DNA of 64,000 nt from Nocardioides jiangsuensis (GCF_019679455.1 NZ_JAIEZQ010000002.1:1364001-1428000), one strand, 5' to 3'; counted from the stretch's first letter, positions 41,848 to 51,086 are shown. Notes: generated by a model from the sequence alone, not told the origin. Program-made: numbers and translations.

Positions 41848-43028
41848 GGACCACCCGGGCCTGGACGGGTGTCGTGGCCGCCGCGGCGCTGGTGCTCGCG
41901 GCGTGCTCCGTCGGTCCGGACGACCCGCCGGGGCCCGGCGCCGGCTCGGAGCCCTCCGCGTCGCACTCAACCGGCCAGGACGGGACCGCCACCCCCGAAG
42001 CCGTCGCGCTCCGGCCCGGCGAGAGGTTCCTCGAGCTCGCCATGCCGTCGCCGTACGCCCCGTCCGCACCGAGCGGCGGCACCGACGACTACCGCTGCTT
42101 CCTGCTCGACCCCGGGACCGACGAGGACGCCTTCGTCACCGGGGTCGACGTGGTGCCGGGGAACCGTGACGTGGTGCACCACGTGATCCTGTTCCGGGTC
42201 CCGCCGGCACAGGTGGCCGCGGCCGAGCGCACCGACCGCCGCACCCCGGGGCAGGGGTGGACCTGCTTCGGCGGCTCCGAGGTCGGCGGTGCCGTCGGCG
42301 GGTTGGACGACGCGCCCTGGATCGGCGCCTGGGCGCCGGGTGGCGGTGAGCGGCTCCTCGACCCCGACATCGGCATCCCGCTCGAGGCCGGTTCCCGGAT
42401 CGTCATGCAGGTCCACTACAACCTGCTGGCCGGCAGCGACCCCGACGTGAGCAGCGCCCGGCTCCGGCTCGCCGACGGCACCGAGGACGTGTCCCCGCTG
42501 CGGACCGTGCTCCTGCCCGCCCCGGTCGAGCTGCCCTGCCGCACCGGGGAAACGGGGCCGCTGTGCGACCGGAAGGCGGCCGTGGACGACGTCGCCGCCC
42601 GCTTCGGGGAGGGTGCCCGGCAGATGGTCTCCGGCCTGCAGCTCGTCTGCGGCGGCTTCGGCGGTGTCGACCCCGGTCCGACCCAGAGCTGCGCGCGGGG
42701 CGTGGACCGACCCACCACGGTGCGGGCGGTCGCCGGGCACATGCACCTGCTCGGCCGGTCGATCCGGATCGAGGTGAACCCCGGCGAGGCGGACGCCCGC
42801 ACCCTGCTCGACATCCCGGTGTGGGACTTCGACGACCAGGGCACCCAGGTGCTCGACGAGCCGGTCCGGCTGCGCCGCGGCGACCGGCTCCAGGTCACCT
42901 GCACCCACGACCAGGGGCTGCGCGACCTGCTCCCCGCCTTCGAGGGTCAGCCCGAGCGGTACGTGGTGTGGGGTGAGGGCACCACGGACGAGATGTGCCT
43001 GGGCATCGTCATGGCCACCGCGCCCTGA
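41844..43028 (+). CDS. lipoprotein with PHM/DBM-type copper monooxygenase fold
   Basis: The 394-residue lipoprotein (lipobox LAAC, Cys21) has an acidic/Ser-rich spacer and two domains resembling copper type II ascorbate-dependent monooxygenases (peptidylglycine alpha-hydroxylating and dopamine beta type). Copper-ligand candidates are the HH in DVVHHVILFR, a His in IVMQVHYNLLAG, and the HxH of VAGHMHLLGR. Met in TTDEMCLGIV is the expected CuM methionine. Several Cys suggest extracytoplasmic disulfides. The enzyme would act on the outer membrane face; substrate and activity are unknown. It may be shorter than, and divergent from, characterised enzymes. Confidence 0.75.
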   Translation: MRTTRAWTGVVAAAALVLAACSVGPDDPPGPGAGSEPSASHSTGQDGTATPEAVALRPGERFLELAMPSPYAPSAPSGGTDDYRCFLLDPGTDEDAFVTGVDVVPGNRDVVHHVILFRVPPAQVAAAERTDRRTPGQGWTCFGGSEVGGAVGGLDDAPWIGAWAPGGGERLLDPDIGIPLEAGSRIVMQVHYNLLAGSDPDVSSARLRLADGTEDVSPLRTVLLPAPVELPCRTGETGPLCDRKAAVDDVAARFGEGARQMVSGLQLVCGGFGGVDPGPTQSCARGVDRPTTVRAVAGHMHLLGRSIRIEVNPGEADARTLLDIPVWDFDDQGTQVLDEPVRLRRGDRLQVTCTHDQGLRDLLPAFEGQPERYVVWGEGTTDEMCLGIVMATAP

Positions 43029-43113
43029 CCCCGCCCTCGTGGTCGCGACCGGACCCACCGTGAGAGGCTGTGCGCCGCGGGGACAGGTGCCGAACCGAGA
43101 GCAAAGGGACGGG

Positions 43114-43473
43114 ATGGGAAACGTCAACCTGCCGACGCCGGTCGCCCTGGCCGGCGGAGCGATCTGCATCCTGGGTGGCTACCTGCTCGGGGTCGTGGCG
43201 GGTCCGGACACCCCGAGCCGGACGACCGCGCTCGTCGAGAGCTACGACGACAGCACGAGCCGGCTCTGCCTGACCGGTGACTCGGTGGAGGACCAGGAGG
43301 GCGCCGTCGACGGCACCCTCTGCGGTATCTGGCGGCGCACCGAGGGCAACGACAGCCGTCCCGAGCCCGGCGACCGGTTCCGGTTCGTGTCGCTCGCGGG
43401 CGACCCCGGTCCCGACGACGACACCGGCCGGGCCGAGCCCTCGACGATGATCTACGGCGATGTCGTGCGGTAG
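43114..43473 (+). CDS. small membrane-anchored hypothetical protein
   Basis: This 119-residue protein has one N-terminal hydrophobic helix (PVALAGGAICILGGYLLGVV, about 8-27). A polar extracytoplasmic domain follows with two Cys (SRLCLTGD and GTLCGIWRR) that could form a disulfide. AAGGGACGGG precedes ATG 43114. I do not recognise the family. It sits 85 nt after the copper-monooxygenase-like gene and 40 nt before the potassium channel gene, so it may share the former's transcript. Confidence 0.68.
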   Translation: MGNVNLPTPVALAGGAICILGGYLLGVVAGPDTPSRTTALVESYDDSTSRLCLTGDSVEDQEGAVDGTLCGIWRRTEGNDSRPEPGDRFRFVSLAGDPGPDDDTGRAEPSTMIYGDVVR

Positions 43474-43500
43474 GTGCGCCGTACACCTTCGCGCGTCCCG

Positions 43501-43506
43501 TAGATT
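43501..43506 (+). promoter_or_regulatory. leaderless -10 box of potassium channel operon
   Basis: TAGATT, ctcacc, GTG 43513. Confidence 0.55.
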
Positions 43507-43512
43507 CTCACC

Positions 43513-44604
43513 GTGCCTGAACTGATCGAGCCGGACACCTCACCCGTGCGGGTCCGGCTCCCCGCCATGACCCGCTCCCCGTGGTGGGAGCTCGGGCGCC
43601 GGTTGCTGATGGCGGCCGCGGTCCTGACGGCGACGGTGGCGCTGGTCTGGTTCGACCGGGACGGGTACGTCGACAACTCCGACCCCACCGGCACGGTGGA
43701 CCTGGCCGACGCGGTCTACTACACCACCGTCACACTCAGCACGACCGGCTACGGCGACATCGCGCCCGCGACGACGCAGGCCCGCCTGGTCAACGCCTTC
43801 GTCGTGACGCCGCTGCGGATCGCGTTCCTGGTGCTGCTGATCGGGACGACCATCGAGGTGCTGGCGAGCCAGGGACGTGAGAACTTCCGGGTCGCCCGCT
43901 GGAGGAAGTACATGGAAGACCACGTCGTCGTGATCGGCTACGGCACCAAGGGCCGCAGCGCGGTGGAGACGCTCGTCAACAACGGCACCCGCAAGGAGTC
44001 GATCATCATCGTCGACCCGAGCAGCACCGCGCTCGGCGAGGCGCACGCCGACGGCATCGCGGTCGTCACCGGCGACGCCACCCGGCGGGAGGTGCTGCGC
44101 CGGGCGGGCACCGCGAACGCGCGCCAGGTGATCATCACGACCGACCGCGACGACTCGACGGTCCTGGCCACCCTCAACGTGCGCCAGCTCAACCCGAACG
44201 CCTACATCGTGGCCGCGGTCCGCGAGCAGGACAACGTGCCGCTGGTCCGGCAGAGCGGTGCGGACTCGGTGATCACCTCCTCCGACGCGGTCGGCCGGCT
44301 GCTCGGCCTGTCGTCGCTGAGCCCGAGCCTGGGCTCGGTGATGGAGGACCTGCTCACCTACGGGGAGGGCCTCGAGGTGGCCGAGCGCGACCTGCTGGTC
44401 CCCGAGGTCGGCAAGCAGCCGCAGAGCCTGCCCGACCAGGTGATCGCGGTGATCCGCGACGGCCAGGTCTTCCGCTACTTCGATCCGGTGGTGACCCAGC
44501 TCGCGCGCGGGGACAGGCTGGTCGTCGTACGCCCCGCCGAGGAGCTGCCCTGGGCGCCGCGTCCGGGCACGCACGGCGAGGACGCCACGATCGACGAGGA
44601 CTGA
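43513..44604 (+). CDS. two-TM potassium channel with RCK/TrkA-N domain
   Basis: This 363-residue channel subunit has TM1 (about 30-46), a pore helix and the potassium selectivity filter TTGYGD (77-82). TM2 (about 90-112) follows, then a cytosolic RCK domain starting at VVVIGYGTKGRSAVETL (nucleotide-binding Gly loop) and a C-terminal RCK_C-like part. It should form tetrameric ligand-gated potassium channels. TrkH- and TrkA-type genes follow directly, 1 nt after and then overlapping, so this locus handles potassium in both channel and transporter mode. The -10 box at 43501 would drive the whole set. Confidence 0.92.
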   Translation: MPELIEPDTSPVRVRLPAMTRSPWWELGRRLLMAAAVLTATVALVWFDRDGYVDNSDPTGTVDLADAVYYTTVTLSTTGYGDIAPATTQARLVNAFVVTPLRIAFLVLLIGTTIEVLASQGRENFRVARWRKYMEDHVVVIGYGTKGRSAVETLVNNGTRKESIIIVDPSSTALGEAHADGIAVVTGDATRREVLRRAGTANARQVIITTDRDDSTVLATLNVRQLNPNAYIVAAVREQDNVPLVRQSGADSVITSSDAVGRLLGLSSLSPSLGSVMEDLLTYGEGLEVAERDLLVPEVGKQPQSLPDQVIAVIRDGQVFRYFDPVVTQLARGDRLVVVRPAEELPWAPRPGTHGEDATIDED

Positions 44605-44605
44605 G

Positions 44606-45997
44606 GTGGCCCCTTCCCTCACCCATCGCGATCGCCCAGGACCGCGCGACCGACGCGAGCGGGCGGGCAGGCCGTTGCTGCGGCACCCGGCCCAGGCCGT
44701 CGTCGTCGGGTTCGCAGGCGCGGTCCTCGTCGGCACCCTGCTGCTCATGCTCCCGCTGTCGCGCGCCGGTGACGGGGGTGCGCCCGCCCTCGTCGCGCTG
44801 TTCACCTCCACGAGCGCGGTGTGCGTGACCGGGCTCGCGGTCGTCGACACCCCCACCTACTGGTCCGGCTTCGGGCAGGCGGTGATCCTGGGGCTGATCC
44901 AGGTCGGCGGCTTCGGGATCATGACGCTGGCGTCCCTGCTGGGGCTGCTGGTCTCGCGGCGGATGGGGCTGCGCACGCGGCTCACCGCGGCGGCGGAGAC
45001 CAAGAGCATCGGCATCGGCGACGTCCGGGCGGTGCTGCTCGGGGTCGCGAAGGTGAGCCTGCTCTTCGAGTCCGTCACGGCCGTCGGGCTGACCCTTCGG
45101 TTCCTCCTCGGGTACGACGAGCCGTTCGGCCGGGCGGCGTACCTCGGGCTGTTCCACGCTGTCTCCGCCTTCAACAACGCCGGGTTCGCGCTCTACACCG
45201 ACAACCTGATGGGCTTCGTCACCGACCCGTGGATCTGCCTGCCGATCGCGTTCGCGGTAATCGTGGGCGGGCTCGGGTTCCCGGTGCTCTTCGAGCTGCG
45301 GCGGCACCTGGCCCGGCCGGACCGGTGGAGCCTGCACACCCGGCTCACCGTGTGGACCAGCGCGGCGCTGCTCCTGCTCGGCACGCTGTTCGTCTCGTGG
45401 AGCGAGTGGACCAACCCCGGCACGCTCGGCCCGCTCGACACACCGGGCCGGCTGCTGGCCGGGTTCTTCCAGTCGGTGATGCCCCGGACCGCGGGCTTCA
45501 ACAGCCTCGACTACGGGGCGATGAACAGCGGCACCCTGCTCGGCACCAACGTGCTGATGTTCATCGGCGGCGGGTCGGCCGGCACCGCGGGCGGGATCAA
45601 GGTGACCACGTTCGTGCTGCTGTTCTTCGTGATCATCGCGGAGGTGCGCGGCGAGCCGACCGTGCACGCCTTCGACCGGCGGATCGGCGACCGCGTCCAG
45701 CGCCAGGCGCTCACGGTGGCGCTGCTGTCGGTCGGCGCGATCGTCTCCGCAGCCCTGCTGCTGCTGGAGATCACCGACTTCGCCACCGACCGCATCCTGT
45801 TCGAGGTCGTCTCGGCGTTCGCGACCGTCGGGCTCTCCACCGGGATCACCGCGGACCTGCCCGGCTCCGGGCAGCTGGTGCTGGTCTTCTTGATGTTTCT
45901 CGGCCGGCTCGGCCCCATCACCCTCGTCTCGGCGCTCGCCCTCCGCGAGCGCCAGCGCCTCTACCAGCTCCCGGAAGGACGGCCTCTCATTGGCTAG
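44606..45997 (+). CDS. TrkH/KtrB-family potassium transporter membrane subunit
   Basis: The 463-residue protein has four repeated M1-P-M2 units. Filter-type segments are visible as STSAVCVTGLAVVDT, SAFNNAGFALYTDN, MPRTAGFNSLDYG and FATVGLSTGITADL, each with the conserved filter glycine. It matches KtrB/TrkH, the potassium-translocating subunit that works with a cytosolic RCK ring, here the next gene. The GTG start 44606 directly follows the channel gene (1-nt gap). It overlaps the TrkA-type gene by 8 nt. Coupled sodium or proton use is not predictable by eye. Confidence 0.93.
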   Translation: MAPSLTHRDRPGPRDRRERAGRPLLRHPAQAVVVGFAGAVLVGTLLLMLPLSRAGDGGAPALVALFTSTSAVCVTGLAVVDTPTYWSGFGQAVILGLIQVGGFGIMTLASLLGLLVSRRMGLRTRLTAAAETKSIGIGDVRAVLLGVAKVSLLFESVTAVGLTLRFLLGYDEPFGRAAYLGLFHAVSAFNNAGFALYTDNLMGFVTDPWICLPIAFAVIVGGLGFPVLFELRRHLARPDRWSLHTRLTVWTSAALLLLGTLFVSWSEWTNPGTLGPLDTPGRLLAGFFQSVMPRTAGFNSLDYGAMNSGTLLGTNVLMFIGGGSAGTAGGIKVTTFVLLFFVIIAEVRGEPTVHAFDRRIGDRVQRQALTVALLSVGAIVSAALLLLEITDFATDRILFEVVSAFATVGLSTGITADLPGSGQLVLVFLMFLGRLGPITLVSALALRERQRLYQLPEGRPLIG

Positions 45998-46652
45998 GAA
46001 ACACGTGGGCGGCGTCGCCGTCATCGGACTCGGCCGGTTCGGTATGTCGCTGGCGCTCGAGCTCGTCGGGGACGGGGTGGAGGTGCTCGGCATCGACTCC
46101 GACCCGAAGGTCGTGCAGTCCATGGCCGGCCGGCTCACCCACGTCGTCGAGGCGGACTCCACCGACGAGGAGGCGCTGCGCCAGCTCTCCGTGCACGAGT
46201 TCGACCGGGCCGTGGTCGGTATCGGCAACGACCTCGAGGCCAGCATCCTCACCGCGTCGGTGCTGCTCACCCTCGGGGTGCCCCACGTGTGGGCCAAGGC
46301 GATCAGCCACTCCCACGCGCGGATCCTCGGCCAGCTCGGCGTGCACCACGTGGTCCGGCCCGAGCACGACATGGGCAAGCGGGTGGCGCACCTCGTCCGC
46401 GGCCGGATGCTCGACTACATCGAGTTCGACGACGGCTACGCGATCGTGAAGACCCGGCCGCCGGTGAGCATCGAGGGCAAGCCGCTGGGGGAGTCCGGGG
46501 TGCGGTCGCGGTACGGCGTCACGATCGTCGGCATCAAGCGCGAGGGGGAGGACTTCACGCACGCCACCGCCGAGACCGTCGTACGGCCGGGCGACCTGGT
46601 GATCGTCTCCGGGCCCCGCCAGGGCGTGGAGCGGTTCAGCGAGCTGGCCTGA
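45990..46652 (+). CDS. TrkA/KtrA-family RCK regulatory subunit
   Basis: The 220-residue cytosolic protein has an RCK_N domain (GVAVIGLGRFGMSLALEL, with a Gly-rich nucleotide-binding loop and the acidic residue at VLGIDSDPKVV) and an RCK_C domain (about 140-220). It should form the octameric ring that gates the adjacent TrkH/KtrB pore in response to nucleotides or c-di-AMP. TTG 45990 is used because GGAAGGA lies upstream and it couples to the transporter by an 8-nt overlap. GTG 46005 is an alternative start. Confidence 0.9.
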   Translation: MARKHVGGVAVIGLGRFGMSLALELVGDGVEVLGIDSDPKVVQSMAGRLTHVVEADSTDEEALRQLSVHEFDRAVVGIGNDLEASILTASVLLTLGVPHVWAKAISHSHARILGQLGVHHVVRPEHDMGKRVAHLVRGRMLDYIEFDDGYAIVKTRPPVSIEGKPLGESGVRSRYGVTIVGIKREGEDFTHATAETVVRPGDLVIVSGPRQGVERFSELA

Positions 46653-46685
46653 CCCGACCGGTCGGCCCCTGCCGGTTCCGGGCGG

Positions 46686-48851
46686 TCAGATCAGCGGCAG
46701 CCGGCGCGCGGCGAGGGCGGCGACGTCGTCCTCGCGGGTGTGGTCGCGCACGGTCTCCACGAGGTGCTCAAGGCGTAGCGACAGGTCTCCGTCGCGGAGC
46801 TTCGCCGCGGTCTCGGCGAGCCGCGCCTGGCCGAGGTCGATGTCCTCGTCACGGCGCTCGATGAGACCGTCGGTGAACATCAGGAGGGTGTCGCCCTCGT
46901 GCATCGGCACGGTGAACGCCGTGCGCTCCTGGGGTCCCGCGCCCAGGGGTGCGCTGACCGCGTCGGAGAGCTCGTCGGTCTCCCCGGTCGCGCGCAGCAG
47001 CACCGGAGGGGGGTGCCCGGCGTTGACGATGCGGAGCTCGTCGCGGGCCGGGTCGGCCAGCACGTAGACCAGGGTCACCAGCTGGCCGTAGTCGTACATC
47101 GCGAACATGGTGTCCAGCTTGCCCATCACGTTCTCCGGGGTCGGGTCGATGGCGACGTACGAGCGGACCGTGGCCCGCATCTGCGCCATCGCCGCGGCCG
47201 CCTCGACCCCGCGACCCATCACGTCACCGACGAAGAACGCGACCTTGTCCCCGAGCGACAGCACGTCGTAGAAGTCACCACCGACGTCGGTGCGCCCCGA
47301 CGGGCTGTAGTAGCCGGCGAACTCCCAGCCGCCCATCGGCTCGAGCCGCTCGGGGAGCACCGCCCGCTGCAGCCGGACCGCGGCCTCCCGGGTCTGGCTG
47401 TGCAGCTGGGCGTTGTCGATGGCGATCGCGGCTCGCTGCGCGACGTTCTCGACGAACGCGAGGTCGGCCGTGGTGAACAGGCGCTGCTCGTGCGAGGAGA
47501 CCCAGGTCATCACGCCGAGCACCCGGCCGTGGGCCACGAGGGGTGCGGTGACGGCGCTGCGCAGGTTGAGCTCGCGCGCGAGCCGGAGGTGCTCCTCGTC
47601 CTGCGCCGCGGCGACGAGCAGCTCGTCGGTGATCTCGTGGAGCAGCTCGCTCTCGCCGGTGCGAATCACGTGCCAGGACCCATGCTGGGCGTCGGGGTTC
47701 GGGGGGTAGCGGCGCTCGATCTCGCGCGCGAAGGCCACCTTGTCGGGGTCGACGTGGGCTACCTCGAGCGTGCGCAGCACGCCGTCCTCGAGCAGGGACA
47801 CGGAGCACCAGTCGGCGAAGTCGGGGACGCCGATCCAGGCGACCTTCCGCAGTGTCGCCTCGTAGTCGAGGCTGGTCGAGAGCTCGGCGGACGCCTGGGC
47901 CAGGAAGGCGAGCTTGCGGGCCCGTTCGGCGGCGTCGGACATCGCCTCGATGCGCACCATCGCCTGGGCGCACGTGTCGGCGAGCAGCCGGAGGAACTCC
48001 TGCTCGGTGCTGTCGAAGGTCCGGCGGCCGGGGAAGGACAGCGTGATGACGCCGACGGTGCGGTTTCCGGCGGTGAGCGGGAAGCAGCCCAGGGTGCGCT
48101 CGCCGGGGGAGGCGACGTCGAGATCGGGGTAGCGCCGGTCGATCGCCTCGCGACCGGTGAGCAGCACCGGCTGCCCCGTGCGGACGCATTCGCCGGCCGG
48201 GGTGGGGAGGGACAGCGGAAAGGTGGCGTACTTGGTGGCGATCTCCTGGGAGGCGCCCCGGATCCCGATGAGCGCGAGCGTGTCGTCGTCGACCTTGCGG
48301 ATCAGCGAGGCGATGGTCGCGCCGGCTGCGTCGGCGGCGTGCGAGATGACGATCCTGCTGACGGTCTCGATGTCGTCGGCGTAGACCAGCTCCGCGGTCA
48401 CCCGCGCGAGCCGGGTGAGGCGGGCCGCGACGCGCTGCGCGCGGCCCCGGGCCGGGGACTGGCCCGAGGCGTCCTCCAGCACGAACAGCACGCCGACGGG
48501 CTGCCCGTCGCGGCGCAGCGGGCTCGCGGAGACGTCGAGGACCCGTTCGGTTCCCCGCTGGTCGGACGACGGGAGCTGACCGCTCCAGCTGACGCCGGCG
48601 AAGGCCTGGGCGAAGATCTCGTGGCCGGCGCCTGCATGGCTCTCGGGGAGCAGCAGCGCGACGAAGTCACCCCCGACGAGCTGGTCGCGCGGACGCTCGA
48701 GCAGGGCGTCCGCGGCCGCGTTGAGGTAGACGATCCGTCCGTGCGCGTCGGTGACCACCGCGGCTGTGTTGAGACCGTCCAGGTGCGAGGCGTCGGTGCG
48801 CCAGGTCCGGGGGTCGTCGAGCTTCGCCAGCGGTGCCATGGCCCTGATCAT
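46686..48851 (-). CDS. PAS-GAF-GAF-SpoIIE phosphatase
   Basis: This 721-residue multidomain signalling protein has a PAS domain (about 25-130), two GAF domains (about 160-310 and 325-480) and a C-terminal PPM/SpoIIE phosphatase (about 510-720). The phosphatase metal motifs are intact: VGGDFYDVLSL, VGDVMGRGVEAAA, FTDGLIERRDED and REDDVAALAAR. It probably relays sensed signals to an anti-sigma antagonist. There is no membrane segment. The start is ATG 48851; ATG 48839 is an alternative, with AATGAT 7 nt before it. It converges with the TrkA-type gene. Confidence 0.9.
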   Translation of the reverse strand: MIRAMAPLAKLDDPRTWRTDASHLDGLNTAAVVTDAHGRIVYLNAAADALLERPRDQLVGGDFVALLLPESHAGAGHEIFAQAFAGVSWSGQLPSSDQRGTERVLDVSASPLRRDGQPVGVLFVLEDASGQSPARGRAQRVAARLTRLARVTAELVYADDIETVSRIVISHAADAAGATIASLIRKVDDDTLALIGIRGASQEIATKYATFPLSLPTPAGECVRTGQPVLLTGREAIDRRYPDLDVASPGERTLGCFPLTAGNRTVGVITLSFPGRRTFDSTEQEFLRLLADTCAQAMVRIEAMSDAAERARKLAFLAQASAELSTSLDYEATLRKVAWIGVPDFADWCSVSLLEDGVLRTLEVAHVDPDKVAFAREIERRYPPNPDAQHGSWHVIRTGESELLHEITDELLVAAAQDEEHLRLARELNLRSAVTAPLVAHGRVLGVMTWVSSHEQRLFTTADLAFVENVAQRAAIAIDNAQLHSQTREAAVRLQRAVLPERLEPMGGWEFAGYYSPSGRTDVGGDFYDVLSLGDKVAFFVGDVMGRGVEAAAAMAQMRATVRSYVAIDPTPENVMGKLDTMFAMYDYGQLVTLVYVLADPARDELRIVNAGHPPPVLLRATGETDELSDAVSAPLGAGPQERTAFTVPMHEGDTLLMFTDGLIERRDEDIDLGQARLAETAAKLRDGDLSLRLEHLVETVRDHTREDDVAALAARRLPLI

Positions 48852-49416
48852 TCCAGTGCGGTGGTCGCGGTACCGCTCTTCGGGCGAAATCCCGCCGTGT
48901 CGACGGTCGGGGCAGCGGTGACGGTGCTCACAGCGGTCTCCGGCGTCCGATTCGAGTGGAATTGGTTACAGATTTAACCGGATTCGTGTCGCGCGGGGGG
49001 CGCTCAGCCGTCAGGATGGGCCCAGCGGCGATCTCCCCGGCTCCCCCGTACCGGTGGTGGAACGTCGGCCCCGCAGCAGTCGCGTCCTCGCGGCCGGTGC
49101 GGGGCACTTTTTTGTGCGCCAGCGGGCGCTGTGTGCGCCGACGGCAACCGACCGCACGATGGGGCATCCTGGGTCATCCGGGGCAAAGGCACTCAGCCGG
49201 TCGTATTCGGGCATCTGGTCATTTCTTCTCATTCGGCTAGTACCAGCGGGTACTTCGCGTTTGCGGGTATTCCGCCCCCGGTGCCGGCGTGGTTAGCGTC
49301 GACCGCGGTTGCTCGATCAGGAACGGCTCCCCTCCCGGACCGGCGTCGAGCGGCGGTCCCCAGCAGGTGCGGCAGGTTCCCCTGTCGTACGAATCCCGTC
49401 ATCTGGAGGATTTCGC
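48852..49416. other. 565-bp intergenic region with AT-richer tracts
   Basis: No convincing gene was found. The region is less GC-rich than its surroundings. Near 48958-48985 is an AT-rich tract (aattggttacagatttaa). At 49104-49117 GCAC and GTGC flank a T6 run. GTGCGCC occurs at 49114 and 49133, and GTACC/GGTAC form a 5-bp stem at 49240-49253. The right end carries the ribosome binding site GGAGG of the secreted-protein gene. It probably contains the divergent promoters and a long 5' UTR. Confidence 0.5.
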
Positions 49417-50064
49417 ATGTCCGTCTCACGTCTCGCCCTCTCCGCAGCAGCCCTGGCCACCGCCGCCCTCGGCCTCGCCGTCGGCCCCGCCACGGCGGGC
49501 AACCCCAGCACCGGCAACGGCGCGCCCAGCGGGTCGCACTACCAGCTCAACGTCATCGGCGTCTCCAAGGACAAGGTCGCCGAGATGGACGGCAACAACG
49601 GCAGCCGGATCTTCGTCCCGCTGTGGGGCAAGGCCAAGATCAACCTGACCGAGGGCGACTTCGGGGTGCTCGACGCCAACGGCACGGACGCCGACGGCGC
49701 CACCTTCTCGCTGCCCAGCCCCGACCCCGACGGCGACGGCGTGACGGAGTACTCCGTCTACGCCCGCGCCCTCGGCACCCCCGGCGGTACGTCGACCACG
49801 ACCACCTGCGCCACGGACGTGGCGACGGGGGAGGAGATCTGCTCGACCGAGTCGATGGTGCTCGTCCGCAACACCGGCAAGAGCACGTTCGACAACGTCA
49901 GCCGCGAGCTGCTCTACGTCTACTACGACCTCGACGGGGACGGCACCGCCGAGCTGATCCCGCTGTTCAGCGACAAGCTCGAGGACGAATTCTGGGACTA
50001 CGACAACAAGGGCCTCAAGGTCGCGCAGTTGCGCTTCTACGAGCACGCGACCGACGTGAACTGA
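49417..50064 (+). CDS. secreted hypothetical protein
   Basis: The 215-residue protein has a Sec signal with cleavage near GPATA-GN, then an acidic, Asp/Gly-rich mature domain. Calcium-loop-like acidic repeats are visible (DPDGDGVTEYS and DLDGDGTAELI). Two Cys (TTCATDVAT and EICSTESM) probably form a disulfide. There is no catalytic motif or anchor. The function is unknown; an extracellular calcium-stabilised protein is a reasonable description. GGAGG spaced 7 nt from ATG 49417 fixes the start. The long 565-bp upstream region suggests heavy regulation. Confidence 0.78.
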   Translation: MSVSRLALSAAALATAALGLAVGPATAGNPSTGNGAPSGSHYQLNVIGVSKDKVAEMDGNNGSRIFVPLWGKAKINLTEGDFGVLDANGTDADGATFSLPSPDPDGDGVTEYSVYARALGTPGGTSTTTTCATDVATGEEICSTESMVLVRNTGKSTFDNVSRELLYVYYDLDGDGTAELIPLFSDKLEDEFWDYDNKGLKVAQLRFYEHATDVN

Positions 50065-50333
50065 GCCCGCTCGATCTTCGGTGGAGCGGGGCGGTGGGGA
50101 CCCTCCGCTCCTTCGAGGCAGGCGCCGGGCCGTTGGGACACCAGCGGTCCGGCGCCTTACGTCACGCAGCCCCTGACGCCGGTGCAAACCGCACCATTGA
50201 CCGACGGACACTTTCCCGCGTCGTAGTGCAGCCCATACGCTGCCAGAGGAGGAGTTCAGGCGGGGAGTCGATCCCAGACGGGATGGAGGCTCGGGGGCCG
50301 CGTCCAGCCTGACCAGAGGCAGGAGGAGTCCCC

Positions 50334-50582
50334 ATGACAGCAGAGTCGGACCGGATCGAAGAGCTCGAGAAGGACGTCGCTCACCTCATGGAGGAGGTGG
50401 AGCGGTACCGCAGCGCCGCGGAGGACGCCCTGCAGCAGCTGGACTGGTGCATCGGCTACTTCGCAGGCTCCCAGAAGGGCAAGGTCGCCCGGGTGCTGAG
50501 CTCCAACAGGTCGCACATTCGTCGCCAGTACCTGCGCCGCGCCGACCAGGCCACCCCCGCGTCGGCGAACGGACGTACCTGA
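50334..50582 (+). CDS. small coiled-coil protein
   Basis: The 82-residue protein starts with a heptad-like coiled coil (IEELEKDVAHLMEEVERY, residues 8-25, extending to about 45) and ends in a basic stretch (RSHIRRQYLRRAD). There is no membrane segment. GGAGGAG 6-7 nt before ATG 50334 is a strong ribosome binding site. The 268-bp region before it holds no other convincing gene. Function unknown. Confidence 0.7.
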   Translation: MTAESDRIEELEKDVAHLMEEVERYRSAAEDALQQLDWCIGYFAGSQKGKVARVLSSNRSHIRRQYLRRADQATPASANGRT

Positions 50583-50759
50583 CCCACGGGGTGGGCAGCA
50601 GGTCGCCGCATGCGGAACGACCCCAGGGAGGGGCTCATGCCGGGGGTGCCGTTCCGGGGACGGACGGCAGATGAGGCCGTAGGTTGTCGGTACGTCGCAC
50701 ATCGCCACCGGTGTGAGACATCCACGGCGTCAGCAGCTCGCCGACGACGGGGGACCGCC

Positions 50760-51086
50760 ATGACTCGCATGCCGACGCCACAGAACGACGTCCGGTACGC
50801 GCCTCCGCGTTTCGGCAACGGGATGGGCACGACCGGTCTCGTCATCGGCGTTGCCGGCCTGCTGCTGGTCTGGGTGCCTGGGCTCGGCATTCTTCTCGGG
50901 CCCCTCGCGCTCACCTTCAGCGCGGTCGGCTACGGCAACGTCCGTCGCGGTACGGCCACGAACCGGGGCGTCTCGATCGCCGGGCTGATCCTGGGGATCG
51001 TGAACCCGATCGCCTCGGTCGCCTTCGTGGTGATCCTCATGCGCGTCCTGTGTGGGGATTCCACGGAGTCGATCTGCGTCTTCTGA
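50760..51086 (+). CDS. DUF4190-type small membrane protein
   Basis: The 108-residue protein has two hydrophobic helices (LVIGVAGLLLVWVPGLGILL, about 27-46, and the IAGLILGIVNPIASVAFVVI region, about 73-95) joined by GYGNVRRGTATNRGVS, the typical DUF4190 turn. The N-terminus is short and polar. GGGGGACC precedes ATG 50760. Family function is unknown. The gene ends one base before a tRNA-Val fragment at 51087, which may mark the edge of an inserted segment. Confidence 0.8.
   Translation: MTRMPTPQNDVRYAPPRFGNGMGTTGLVIGVAGLLLVWVPGLGILLGPLALTFSAVGYGNVRRGTATNRGVSIAGLILGIVNPIASVAFVVILMRVLCGDSTESICVF

Noticed and set aside
50065-50333. Possible gene or RNA between the secreted protein and the coiled-coil protein
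   Set aside because: No convincing frame or strong structure; only the ribosome binding site of the downstream gene is clear.
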